Shown here piece after piece: positions 35,931-47,588 of a stretch of DNA of 64,000 nucleotides. The DNA is from Aquatica leii. Taxonomy: Eukaryota; Arthropoda; Insecta; Coleoptera; Lampyridae. Numbering within the stretch: position 1 is the first letter of the stretch; each line of letters starts with the position of its first letter. Under the pieces are notes generated by a model. It did no database searches and had not been told where the DNA came from. It was given only the letters and a program-made list of their open reading frames with translations. The stretch spans positions 56,534,487 through 56,598,486 of the forward strand of contig CM069433.1 in assembly GCA_035610365.1 (NCBI GenBank), written 5' to 3'. Both the position numbers and the translations under genes were made by a program.

Positions 35931-38577
35931 CCGTAGAACGGGGATATATGAAACATGCCGGGTTATATGAAACTTTGATCACGATTGTGAATATTCCCTC
36001 CGCAAATGTCATCGGCGCCATCTAGCGGCCTCGTTCTGGTCTTTAATTGTACCTACATTATGGTGTGTAGTATTCTACATTAAAGTTTGTTTGTAGAAAA
36101 TATTAAGTGTAGACTAAAAAACAAAATAAGCAATTAATCTTACTTATATATTTTTTACTAGTTACAAAATCTTATTTGTCTCAAGTTAACGGTAAGTAAT
36201 ACAACATACATTATATAGAATAAATAATACTTCATAACCTCAATAGTAAACTGAAACAGAAAAATTTTAAAAAATCCAATGAATTATGAACAATAGCATA
36301 AAGAATAAAAAATGTAATTTTGTAGGGTTATACGAAACGATGCCAAGAAAGCATATACACGTATTGGGAACTGCGTATCGGCGCAATTACTCAAATGAGA
36401 GCATGGAAAATGCTTTGAGAGATTTGGTAGAGAACAATTTGTCATTAATGCAAGCAGCCGAGCGACACGGTGTGCCCAGAGCTACCTTGTATAAAAAATA
36501 TAGAGGTATGCATAGTAATAGATTAGGAAAACATCCCGCCATAAAGCCACATGAGGAAGATCTAATAGCGCAAGCCATATTGATAGCAGCTGAGTATAAT
36601 GTCCCATTTACAAACTCAGTATTACAAGACTTTGTGGAGCAATATCTAAATCGAAAAGGAGTGATAATTTCATCGTTTAGGGATAATCGACCTGGAAAAG
36701 ATTGGTGCGAATATTTTATGAAAAGGCATCCTTTCCTGGCAAGAAGGAATTCTGAAAATAAAAAAAGATGCCGCGCTGACTTGGATTCAGCTACCATATC
36801 AGATTATTTTGAACATTTGACGATCACTTTAGATGGTATTGATTCTGCAAATATAATTAACTACGATGAAACCAATATTACGGACGATCCGGGTACTGAG
36901 AAGGTCTTCGTACGTAGAGGGACTAAACATGCACACCGAATAATGGATTCATCAAAATCCTCCACTTCAATTATGTTTGCAGCATGTGCTGATGGCACTT
37001 TGTTACCAATATATGTGGTATATAGGTCGAAATATGCATCCTGATTGATAGAGGGTGGACCCGAAGGCGCTCGTTATAACAGAACAGCGTCTGGATGGTT
37101 CGATGCTGATACATTCGAAGATTGGTTTATGAAGGTTGCTCTTCCTTTCTTGAAAAGAAAGGAAGGAAAAAAAGTCATCGTTGGTGACAATTTAGGCAGC
37201 CATTTGTCGTACAACGTTTTATTAGCATGCGAACAAAACAACATCGCTTTTGTATTTTTACCCACGAATAGCACACATGTTTGTCAACCCTTGGATGTCG
37301 CTGTATTCCGACCTCTGAAAAGAGCCTGGAAAAAAATCTTAACAGAATGGAAGCTTCATAACAAAGGTGTAGTACCAAAACAACAGTTTCCTACACTTCT
37401 AAAGAAGTTATTAGAAAGCACAGCTGAAAATACAAAAAACAATATTCTCGCAGGATTTAAAGTAGCGGGCATATACCCATTAAACCCAGATATGGTTTTA
37501 AATAAAATTCAACCTAAAGTGGCCAATCAAAATATCAATAATAATGCTGCCATAACCGAGGCGTTTTCAACCGTCATGACGAATTTGACAAAAACAAATG
37601 AAAGTAACCGTATAACTCGAAGAAGGAAACTAAATGTGCCTGCTGGAAGCTCAGTATCAGCAGCTGACGTGGGTGTAAATATCAATGCTGGACCATCACA
37701 TGATATTGAGATTGATGCAGACGATGCAGTCACTGAAAACTTTCAGTGCCTAATGATGATTTATCCGACTGCGAGACTGAAAATCATGATGAAAATGTGG
37801 CTCCTAATAGTCATGAAACGGAGGATATTAAAAATGCGTGTAATAGGTCCTGGTGATATTGACGAAGGTTGTTTTGTTTTAGTTAATTTCGTTTATGACA
37901 TGGGAAAAAGAAACAGCATGAAAAAACCTACGTCGCAAAAATTGTAAGAATAGGCAAGATAAATATAAAAGTTAGCTGCCTTAGGCAATTTAAAAACGAT
38001 AAAAATAAATTTGTGTTTCCCGACATTGAGGACATAAGTACTGTGAAACTTTGTCAAATAAAATTCAAACTACAAACGCCCCAAATAAAAAGAGGTCTAT
38101 TTACATTCAGTAGCGATGTCATTTGAACATTTTTGTATTTTTAAATAATAATGTTCTATATTCTTTAGGGTGTACCTTAATTTTTGTTCCATTATAAACA
38201 GTAAAAAGAAGCTTTTTATGTTTTCCCTTTTTTTAATACTATAAAATGTGTTTTCCATATATTTAAAATTTTTTTTTTGTGTAATAATGTTTCATAAAGG
38301 TAATAACGAAAGCCTTTATGAAACAACATATAAAATATAGCTGTTTTACACATAAATTTTCCAACGTTTCATATATCCCCACATATCGGGTTATATGAAA
38401 CACAATTTAACCAAAAAAAAGCAACAATTTAAGCATTTGCTAAAAATTATTTTTAAGTAATGGGCAGATAAAGCAAACAGCATTCAAATTTATTAATTAC
38501 ATTTACTTAATGTTTTCTGTACGGGTAATATTACACAAAATACTGTTAAAATTGTTTCATATATCCCCGTTCTACGG
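35931..38577 (+). mobile_element. Nearly intact pogo-superfamily transposon
   Basis: A 2647-bp element with 25-bp terminal inverted repeats beginning CCGTAGAACGGGGATATATG, flanked by TA on both sides (35929-35930 and 38578-38579), the target duplication used by Tc1/mariner/pogo elements. Subterminal copies of GGG(T/A)TATATGAAAC occur at about 35960 and 38367-38402 and are likely transposase-binding sites. It carries one transposase gene in plus orientation. Confidence 0.9.
36340..38125 (+). pseudogene. pogo-type transposase, one internal stop plus C-terminal frameshifts
   Basis: From ATG at 36340 (MPRKHIHVLGTAYRR): a pipsqueak helix-turn-helix at about residues 20-56 (SLMQAAERHGVPRATLYKKY), a CENP-B-type DNA-binding domain at about 65-140, and a DDE_1 domain with Asp176 (NYDETN), Asp283 (VGDNLG) and Asp319 (CQPLDV), 35 residues between the last two. 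An ATG at 36286 in the same frame would add 18 residues; 36340 fits the family start better. One TGA at 37042-37044 (codon 235) interrupts the frame, which reopens at once and stays in the same frame to about 37735. Near 37745 and 37918 single shifts separate it from a C-terminal tail (VSCLRQFKNDKNKFVFPDIE). The other catalytic features are intact, so the copy died recently. Confidence 0.9.
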
Positions 38578-39247
38578 TATTGTCTAGTATAAATAGAAGA
38601 TTTTTACGTTTAATTAAAAATGGATGAATTTAAGTTTTAGTTTTATTATACATACGTTGTACTACATGGGAATAGCAAACTTAATAATATACTTAAAACT
38701 ATTACAAATTAAAGAACACATTACTCGTTACTAGGTTGGTAGAAAAACTAACGAATTTTTGTTCTAACCAATGGTAACAAAGGTCCCGGATTATATACAC
38801 AATGACGGTAATTTTTTAGGAATTTCAATTATTCTTTACAGTTTATGTACCATGCTTAATACTAAATTCATAGAACTGTCAATCATTATTAAGCGCATTT
38901 GCTAAATCTTAGCAACAAGTTGTCTTTGCTTCAACAAAGATCGTGATGTAAAATGTTTTAGTTACGGTAAAGAAAATTTCATGTAACTCTAGAGACCTCT
39001 AACATTTAGTTACGAACGTGCAGGAGTAGTAAAAAGAAACAGAAAACTCCACTCGCGGTTAAGTCGTCCGGTAGTCAATAGTATGCATCTGTTGCAGCGT
39101 TTATGAAAATTAATTGTTGTAAATAATGTAGTATTAGTTAATATGTAAAATGTTTTCGTTAATACTTAATAATTCGACCCCAACGTGATGGGATAAAAAA
39201 AACGTGAATTTTTGGTAACGAAAAGCGGCGTGTGTTTAATGTACAAG

Positions 39248-40045
39248 ATGGCAGAAGAAGCACAACCCAGTCAAGTAGCTGCAGCCACAGTGTCTCTACC
39301 TCCATTCTGGTACAACAAAACCGAATTATGGTTTTCCATGGCAGAGCCTAAACTCAACTTAAGTTTCCCGAAAATAACACGTGAAAATACAAAATTTTAT
39401 AACGTTGTTTCAGTGCTGCCACCGGAAATTGCAAGTGAAGTTTCTAATATTATCACTAAGTCGCCAGGCGACACTTCCTATTCCGACCTAAAGAATGCTA
39501 TAATATCTCGTACATGCCTCACAGAGACCCAAAAGTTAAAACAACTAATAGCAGGTCTGGAATTAAGAAATCGTAAACCATCGCAATTATTACGACACAT
39601 GCGGTCATTAATAAGTACCACACAGATAATAGATGAAAGGGTCCTGAAAGAACTATTCCTACAAAAGATGCTAGTTGCCATTCAACCAATTTTAGTATCT
39701 CTGACGTTAGGTTTGGATCAGCTTGCGGAGGTTGCCGACAAAATTATAGAAACCACGCCATCCGCAATTGCACCGGTAAGCAAATGTCCGGAAACAGCAT
39801 TAACAAGCGCCAACATAGCGTCAAAATCGCCATACACCGACAACACGTCAAACAATCTTATTTGTCAATTGATAAAAAGAATTGACGCATTAGAAACAAA
39901 GATGATCCGGCAACAAAGCTTGAGTAGAAACACAGAACCAAAAGCAAAAGCAGAAATAAAGATGACTATTGCTGGTACCACAGACGATACAAACACAAGG
40001 CCAGAAGATGTGATGCACCATGTTCTTACAATTCAAAGAATATGA
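39248..40045 (+). pseudogene. gag of the gypsy element
   Basis: MAEEAQPSQVAAATVSLPPF, then WFSMAEPKLNLSFPKI and a typical Gag core (LPPEIASEVSNII, then LKNAIISRTCLTETQKLKQL). The open frame is nearly full length. It ends close to a zinc-knuckle relic (PCSYNSKN) that now reads in another frame. An in-frame ATG also lies at 39239. Expected role: capsid-like particle formation. Confidence 0.7.
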
Positions 40046-40715
40046 CGCCGACACAGGGGCAGTAGCGGCCTCTGTATGTAATTCACATCATAAAAAATCT
40101 AAAATTAAATATTTAATAGATACTGGCACAGACTTAAGTGTGTTACCATCTACGTTCCGTGATAAATACTCTAGCAATACATCTCGGTTTGAATTACAAT
40201 CGGCTAGTGGTGCGCAAATCAAGGCTTACGGTGAAAAAACAATAGTACTAGATTTAGGGTTACGTAAGACATATTCTTGGACGTTTGTGATAGGAGATGT
40301 GACAGATGCCATTATCGGTGCAGATTTTTTAAAATGTTTCAAGTTATTTGTGGACATATCCAAAAGCTCCTTGACATTCAAACAAACCTTAGTGTACGGT
40401 ACCCGGGAGAAACAGACAAAAGAAACATGTATTCACGCATTAGTGGAGACCGATGCAGCATTTCAAATTTTGGTAAGTAAATACCCTAACCTCGTTAAGC
40501 CTACCAACAAGCTTCGGGATCCCCTACACAGTGTTGCTCACCATATAGAAACAACTGGCCCACCTACGCACATCAAACCGCGGAGACTAGCACCAGAAAA
40601 ATATAAAATAACACGTCAAGAATTCAATGAGATGCTAGAAACCTGTATAATACAACCTTCTTCTTCCCAATGGTCGAGTCTATTGCATTTGGTCCAAAAG
40701 AAGTCTGGAACCTAG
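40020..40715 (+). pseudogene. pol: aspartic protease and start of RT
   Basis: Overlaps the gag end in the +1 frame. Protease motif KYLIDTGTDLSVLP with the catalytic DTG at about 40130, and IIGADFLKCFKLFVD closing the protease domain. The RT start (PTHIKPRRLAPEKYKITRQE, later MLETCIIQPSSSQWSS) follows, then a stop at 40713. Confidence 0.8.
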
Positions 40716-41990
40716 AAAACTTGCGGTGGTTTTCGGTTATTAAATAGAAACACAATTCCTGATCGATACCCGATTCCACATATATAGAATTTCACACATA
40801 ACCTAAGTGGCAAGAAAATATTTTCGTCGCTAGATCTGGTTAAGGCATACTATCAGATACCGATGAACCCATCTGATCGGCCCAAAACAACTATATGCAC
40901 TCCATTCGGTCTATTTTTATTCCTACGGATCTCATTCGAGTTAGGAAACGTAGCACAAACGTTTTAGCGTTTTATTGACCGAGTCGGGCATGAACTACAC
41001 TTTGTATATGCATACCTGGATGATATACTTATTGCTTCGACAACACAGGAAGAACATCTAGAACACGTAGACCAAGTGCTGGCACGGTTAAAACAACATG
41101 GCATCGTTATTAATCTAAATAAATGCATATTTGGAGTGACAGAAATAATTTCTTAGAAGTACGAGTATCAACAGAAGGTATAACTCCCTCAAACGAGAAA
41201 GTTGCTGAAATACAAAGATTTCTTGGAATGGTAAATTACTATCGCCGATGGTTACCTAAAGCAGCTGAAACCCAAAAACCACTAAATGCCTCGTTAAATA
41301 GCTGTACAAGAAGAAACATACCAATCACCTCGAATGAGCAAGCACTGCAGACATTTTAAAAATGCAAAGAAGATCCTGCAAAGGCGGCACCATTAACATA
41401 CCCGAAAACATATGCACAGCTTAGGATTGCTACAGACGCATGAAACACAACCATTGGAGGGGTCTACAGCAAGTAGAATAGGGTGCAGTTAAACTCATAG
41501 CATTTTATTCGCAAAAGCTGACAGCAACGGAACAAAAATACAGTACGTATGATCGTTAGTTGTTGGCAATTTACAGGACAGTATCTTATTTCCAACATTA
41601 TCTAGAAGGTAGAAATTTTATAATATATTGGGCCACAAATCTTTATCGTATGCTTTTCATAAAAAAACGGATTAATGCAGTCCCAGACAAATTAGGCAAC
41701 TTGACTTTATATCGCAATTCAGTACGCATATCAAATTCGTTCGGCAACGAGAACTCTCCAGCAGATGCATTGTCTCGCATAGAATTTGTAAAAACACCCC
41801 AATTTGATTTACGAGCACTTTCGGAAGCACAGGAAGCGGATGAGCAGCTAGTACAACTGAAGCTTGAGAATAAATACAGCTTCTCCAGACAAGCAGCTCC
41901 ATTGTCCGACATCAGGTTATGGTATGAGACAACAAATTGTAATATGCTTTACATACCACCACAGTTTTGAAGGAATGTAGTCAAACTGGT
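40716..41990 (+). pseudogene. pol: RT and RNase H
   Basis: Broken by several stops. RT motifs [19 protein letters not shown] (about 40830) and VYAYLDDILIAST (about 41010, catalytic YLDD), then FLGMVNYYRRWLPK (about 41220). RNase H pieces: TEQKYSTYDR and LLAIYRTVSYFQHYLEGR (about 41540-41620). Confidence 0.75.
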
Positions 41991-42981
41991 TCATAACTTA
42001 GCACATTCTGCGGTAAGAAACCTGTAAAACAAATAATCCAAAAACATTTTTCGCCTAATATAAAGAATAAGAAACGGCGAGATGGGTTAAAGAATGCAGC
42101 AGTTGCTAGAAAGCAAAGGTCCACAGGCATACTAAGACTCCTCTTGGCACTTTTCAAGACACAGATACTCGTTTCACACATGTTTACCTAGATATTGTGG
42201 GACCGCTCTCACTTTCGAAAGGTTTCTAATACATGCTGACAATAATAGATCGTTTTACTCGTTGGCCAGAAGCACTTCCAATCAGAGATATTACCGCCGA
42301 GATCTGTGACCGAGCTTTCGTTCATCACTGGCTCTCAAGATTTGGAGTACCGGTTACGAGAACCACTGATAGATGAATCTGCCTTGTTCACATCACTAAG
42401 GAATCGAACTGGAATTAACAGAATTTGAACAACTGTTTTCCATCCAAGCTCTAATGGGTTGCTCGAGAGATTTTATCCACGTTTAAAGGAGGGAATCAAA
42501 TGCCAAGATGTTTCCTGGACACAGGCACTGCTCTTAGTTCTACTTGGCATAAGAAGTGACATCAAAGCTGACATCGCTTTAATAGTTACACACCATCTTA
42601 AGCCATCAATTGTCAAAAGAACAAGTACTGCAGACACAAATTGCTACACAATTGCAAATCTATATGCGGAAACCATTAAAGCTGCCATATGACGGACCGT
42701 ACGAAGTGATACACACTTCAGACAAGTATTTTACTCTTCTAATTAAGGGAAAGAAACAACAAATATCAATAGATCGTTTGAAAATCGCATACGTAGATCA
42801 AGAGGAACAAATTAAAAATGAGGTTAACCAACAATCAACAAATAACGATCACCAGGGGCGTGCCACGCGACTTGATAGCAGTGGCGACGACAAAACCTCC
42901 ACTCTGGACACCAAGAAAACTACGAAATCAGGACGAACTGTTCGATTCCCAAAAAATTTAACAGCTTGGTATTTGTTGTAA
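41991..42981 (+). pseudogene. pol: integrase
   Basis: FTHVYLDIVGPLSLSKGF with a catalytic Asp at about 42190, [20 protein letters not shown] at about 42240 and [11 protein letters not shown] at about 42340; the last catalytic block is poorly kept. The final open frame (42610-42981) covers the C-terminal LPYDGPYEVI and SGRTVRFPKNL motifs usual at the end of gypsy integrases. Confidence 0.75.
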
Positions 42982-43703
42982 AATTATTTTATCAGTTTAA
43001 TAATTTTAGTATTCTTTGTAAATTAATTTGTAAGCTTTTTCTATCCTATATGTAATTATTATTATTATGCGTACCGTTCTCATTAGAGACGGGGGTAGTG
43101 TAGAGGCTTCAAACATTTAGTTACGAAAACATCTTAACCGCCACACGACGCGCAGGAGAATATATACTCTTTGGTAATATGTTTCAAGCCTTATCTATTG
43201 AGTAAATCCAGTTGCATAAAGCAAAGTTAACTACAATACTCTTTGGTTAACTATGTTGTTAGCACAGCGGCCGGCAATTTATCACACCGCTACGGAACGG
43301 AAATCTCCAGACAGAATCCTTTCACGGTCCGGTCCGTTGTGTTGCCGAGAGTAGTACACAGAACGTAACACAAAGCGAAAAATGAAAGAAGAAAAATTAA
43401 TAATCCTTGTTAGCAAAGACAAAGAATTGTATGACTCTGTTGACAGAAATTATTTCAATTAGGAATCAGTATTCTGTATTGTTAGATTGGGTTTTATAAT
43501 TGACAAAAATTCTTGAAACTCATTTGGAAGTACTGAAAAAATTTCTTTTAATTAAAGAAATAAAGTTGCTAATTCACTTTCGATTTTCTTCATTTTGCAG
43601 ATATCATGTACCCATTTTTGCTTTCTTTTTTTAAGTGTACACCGTTTGCATCCATCTTCAATAAAATAAACTTAGCGACTATTTGGAAAATTACTAGGTA
43701 GTG

Positions 43704-44683
43704 AGCGCTACGCCACAGTATAAATAACAATCAGTACGGACAGCTCTACGAAAAGAAAACCCTAAAGTTTTTACAACTATTTCTAATAAAGATAAAGAAG
43801 ATACAAACAAACAATTTATGAAAAGTTAAAGAACCTCAATCCTAACTGTTGATTATAGTTATATTTGTTTCTGTCCATATTATTTCTTTTGATTCAAAAA
43901 GATACTTGCGCTTACCCATTACTAGCGCTTTTAAATTTATAATCCTATCAAATTAAATCATTTTCAATTTAATTTTTTCTATATTCATTTTCACTATTAT
44001 CTGTTTGCTTAAATAAAATGCTCTGTGTGTTAGTAAACCGAAATATTAATTACGCTTTTAACATCTAAGTAAGTACAACGGGTAGATATAGGAGTAGGTT
44101 GTACAAAGTGCAAAGCTCTTTTATTTTTTTTACTTTTAATGATGTGCTTGTCGTGTACTAGTTTTACTTTCGTGGTTCGCTATTTCCATAGGTACCTTAT
44201 TATCATTATTATTATTTTTAGTTTTAGTGTAGTTTATAATATCTATTTGAATATGGAAAAACGGGATAGATATAGAGTAAATGTAAAACTACTTATCAAA
44301 CCCACAGTGCTAGTTAATTTCGATTTCTCAAGAATGTTGCAAGATAATTTATAAAATTCACATTAGTAGATGTCGATTATTTCTATTTTCTTGTGAATTA
44401 ACTAATACTATGTAATTGATTCGAATTATGTAACTGCCAAAATTGGATAAATGCATGTGTTTGCCAGTATTTACTGCAATCAATTCTGTGTTTATATTCA
44501 TCAATTTATAGGGTGTGTGCCTTTTAAATTAAACTTTTGCGCAAATATTTTGGCGCCATCTAGAAGCAATTTATCAAAGCACCGACAAGTAGTTGTCATA
44601 TTTGAATTAAACTTGCTTATTCAACTTTAAAGATACCGATCAAAGCTGTCCCTACTGATTGTTATTTATACTGTGGCTACGCT
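43704..44683. mobile_element. Non-autonomous element with 41-bp terminal inverted repeats
   Basis: AGCGCTACGCCACAGTATAA at 43704 runs to 43745 and is repeated inverted at 44643-44683 with three small differences. The 980-bp interior is AT-rich. A 71-codon frame at 44139-44354 matches nothing I know. No clear target duplication was found, so the superfamily is open. Confidence 0.65.
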
Positions 44684-44689
44684 AAAAAA

Positions 44690-45517
44690 ATTCCGTACAC
44701 TGTGGAGTGTTCCGCTGCCGGCTAGTGCGCGGTAGCCTTATATTGTACCTATTGATTTGCCAACGTTAATGTCCTCGGAAAAAAAAATTGTACCAATGAG
44801 GACCCTTAATGACATGACCGCTCAGTCAAAAGTCAAAGTTAACAATGCTCTATGCAACATGTCTAAAGTTTCAAAGACAGTCAAATAAAATATGTGAGTT
44901 TTGTAGTTTGTATTAGCAGAGGTACAATATGGCGCAATCACAAATTGAACCTACAAGTTGAAATTTGAATGTGATGCAAAATTTAGATTTGGAAGTGAAT
45001 AGTGAATCAACAATGCAAGACGCTTGCAAGCCAAATTCATTAAAGTATAGTAAATTTAAATAAACGTATGATATTTATTTGTAAAATTGAACATGTATTT
45101 TAATTTTTAAATTTTAATTTGAAGAAATAAACAAGTTAAAAACTACTGCAAAATTAAAATACAAGTTCAATTTTACAATAAAAATTTCTTTTTATGTAAG
45201 TGAATGACATCCTGTCAATTGACATCGATGTAAGCTACGACCGCGACCTAAACGGCGATCGCGACCTAAACATCGACCTGAATCGCGACGTAAAAGGCAA
45301 CGGCGCTAATCCACGTATCTTCAGCATGTTCATACTCTTATTACCCTACCTACTACACCTGTATAAAACTAGTCTTGTTATTACTATAAAATATTTACTG
45401 TGTATTTCTTATTATCAAATTAATAATTACATAATTAAGTAAATGTAACTATGAATCTGGGTTTATTTTGTGTTGTCCATTCATTTCCGTGTGAAGTTAT
45501 GAGGTAACCTATGCTAG
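44690..45517. other. Mostly featureless, with a short tandem array
   Basis: At 45225-45300 a loose 18-base repeat (CGACCGCGACCTAAACGG-like) recurs about four times and reads as an Asp/Asn/Arg-rich peptide from 45200. It is more likely a simple repeat than a gene. Confidence 0.4.
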
Positions 45518-45579
45518 CAGTTGGGTAATTAACATTAGAATGTCTTCCGGGTTTGGACCGTGTCATAGTTGCAACCGAA

Positions 45580-45628
45580 GCTGCCAACGTTTCGCCCACT
45601 TTCGTAAGGGGCTTCATCAGGGCGTGAG
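45580..45628 (-). ncRNA. Hammerhead core in left terminal repeat of PLE copy 1
   Basis: The minus strand reads GCC-CTGATGA-A-GCCC...GGGC-GAAACGTT-GGC. Stem II pairs over 4 bp, stem I over 3 bp next to the core, and stem III is the minimal ACGT. Hammerheads in PLE terminal repeats are established knowledge. The core is unchanged. Confidence 0.7.
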
Positions 45629-45729
45629 ATAAATCGCAAAACTCAAACAAGCAATCGAAATCTAACTAAGAACTTCTCAAAAGTTAGGTTATCCACTTGT
45701 AAAACAAGCCATAACCTAAACTATGAAAA

Positions 45730-46725
45730 GGTTCTAAACCACCTCGTCTATACGGACTTCCCAAAATTCACAAACAAGGTATTCCTTTTCGACCTATCGT
45801 CAGTACTATCCAGTCTCCTACTTACAAGCTAGCCAAGTTCTTGTCCAACATTCTTTGCGAGTTTACAGGTAAAACCTCTTCTCACATCCTCAACTCTCAG
45901 CATTTTATTCAACGTCTAGAAACTATAAAACTTGAACCCCAAGATCTTCTCGTCAGCTTTGATGTTACTTCACTTTTTACTAAAGTTCCTATTAAGGATT
46001 CGCTTATTATCATCAAACAGATTCTGTCTCAACATGACAAGGACTTGAGTTTGGTTCCTCTTATTGAAAAGTGTCTATCCTCTACTTACTTCCAATTTGA
46101 TAATAAGTTTTACGAACAAGTTTCCGGTGCTGCTATAGGTTCTCCTCTATCACCTGTTGTAGCTAACATTTTTATGGAATCTTTTGAAACGGTTGCTTTG
46201 GAATCATCAATATTAAAACCTAAAGTGTGGTTTAGATATGTTGACGACACGTTTATTGTTTGGTCTCATGGTCATCTTGAATTGTCTAAGTTTCTTGACC
46301 ATCTTAACAATCAACACTTAGATATCAAATTTACTATGGAAATCGAAAGTAATGGTTCTCTTCCATTTCTTGACGTTCTTGTGACTCGTAAGCCCGACGG
46401 ACTTCTAGGCCATTCTGTTTATCGCAAACCCACCCATACGGACAGATACCTTCATGCTTCGTCTCATCATCATCCTGCACAGAAACGTTCTTTGGTCCAT
46501 CGTGCCTTTTCTATTTGTCAACCTGAGAATCTAGAGTCAGAACTCCGTCATCTTACTAGAACCTTAGTGAACAATGGTTATGTAAAGCGAGATATTCATA
46601 GAGTTATTAATCGTCGTTTACATCCACGTACTCGATTACCTAAGGATATTTCTACTTCCGAATCCAACCCGAAATTGGCCTTTTTACCCTACATTCACAA
46701 ATCAAATAGGGAAACTCCTTCGTAA
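45730..46725 (+). pseudogene. PLE reverse transcriptase (N-terminally deleted)
   Basis: Open from the deletion junction: SKPPRLYGLPKIHKQGIPF, then FTGKTSSHILNSQHFIQRL, LLVSFDVTSLFTKVPIKDSL (RT motif A, Asp), AAIGSPLSPVVANIFMESFE (motif B), FRYVDDTFIVWSHG (motif C, catalytic YVDD) and LPFLDVLVTRK. It then reaches a stop at 46725. A short in-frame loss relative to copy 2 lies after the QKRS motif. RT catalytic residues are intact. The endonuclease lies downstream in another frame. Confidence 0.85.
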
Positions 46726-46809
46726 GAATGGTATTAAACCCATATTCAACTCGACAGGCAAAATCTCTCAGATTCTTCTTTCTCCCAAAGACAATTTCCT
46801 ACACTTTCA

Positions 46810-47226
46810 TCTCAAGGTGTATACCAAATTCCCTGTTCTTGTGGTTTAGTCTACATTGGTGAAACCGGTCGTTCCGTTATTACTCGCATTTCAGAACATG
46901 ATCGTTGTATAAGGAAAAGGTATACTTCTAAGTCTGCGGTCGCTGAACATCATTTTACTACAGGTCACAAGATAGATTTTGATAATGTTTCGTTGATTGC
47001 CAAATCTCCATTCTTTTTCAACAGGAAATTCCAAGAAAGCATAGAAATCATCAAACACCCCAATAACTTCAATCGCGATCATGGTTTCGAACTATCCCCT
47101 CTTTGCTTCCCGGTTATTAGTCATTTAACAAAAACACGCCCCCTAGCAACCGTAATCCAATCAGGGTCGAGCTTAATCATCCGTGACGATCCTTTTCCTT
47201 TAAATACGAAGACAATTTTTTCTTAA
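46810..47226 (+). pseudogene. PLE GIY-YIG endonuclease
   Basis: Reading QGVYQIPCSCGLVYIGETGR gives the GIY-YIG core (GVY and YIG) with the Cys pair usual in PLEs. It continues to SEHDRCIRKRYTSKSAVAEH with the catalytic-region Arg and His, and ends in a tail to the stop at 47224. Endonuclease role in PLEs: target nicking for insertion. Separated from the RT frame by a shift. Confidence 0.85.
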
Positions 47227-47447
47227 GTCACTCCTACGGAGTTTAGAATCTGGCTTGGTTTACAAGTTGATTACCTAACTCGGTAGTGGTTCTTTGTTAG
47301 ATTTTCGTTTGCTTTTTCAGGTTATCGTTTTCTTTCTTACCTTTTCATAGTTTAGGTTATGGCTTGTTTTACAAGTGGATAACTTAACTTTTGAGAAGTT
47401 CTTAGTTAGATTTCGATTGCTTGTTTGAGTTTTGCGATATATCTCAC

Positions 47448-47500
47448 GCCGTGATGAAGCCCCTTACGAAAGTGGGCAAAACGTTGGCAGCTTCGGTTGC
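47448..47500 (+). ncRNA. Mutated hammerhead core in right terminal repeat of PLE copy 1
   Basis: The plus strand reads GCC-GTGATGA-A-GCCC...GGGC-AAAACGTT. Two core positions differ from the left copy (C to G in CUGAUGA and G to A in GAAA). Either change should abolish cleavage. Confidence 0.65.
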
Positions 47501-47588
47501 AACTATGACACGGTCCAAACCCGGAAGACATTCTAATGTTAGTATAGATTCCGGCCGTGGAAGCCTTCGCTATTACAGTTGGGTAATT

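Larger units (their letters stand above)
38982..43390 (+). mobile_element. Decayed Ty3/gypsy LTR retrotransposon
   Basis: Order: 5' LTR (about 38982-39172), primer-binding site ACCCCAACGTGATGG (to 39191), gag, protease, RT, RNase H, integrase, purine tract (about 43085-43098) and 3' LTR from 43099. The LTR starts share ACATTTAGTTACGAA (38999 and 43118). Beyond that the two LTRs diverge and the 5' one seems shortened. The pol region carries many stops. Confidence 0.8.
45531..47575 (+). mobile_element. Penelope-like element, copy 1 (internally deleted)
   Basis: Bounded by inverted terminal units of about 195 bases (45532-45728 and 47355-47553), each with a hammerhead core, and flanked by the 13-base CAGTTGGGTAATT on both sides (45518-45530 and 47576-47588), a clean target duplication. 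It encodes RT followed by a GIY-YIG endonuclease, the signature pair of PLEs. Compared with copy 2 it lacks the first part of the reading frame: the left terminal unit joins directly to the coding part at about 45729. Confidence 0.9.

Noticed and set aside
45200..45442. Asp/Asn/Arg-rich 80-codon frame
   Set aside because: The coding look comes from an 18-base simple repeat; after it the frame runs into AT-rich sequence.
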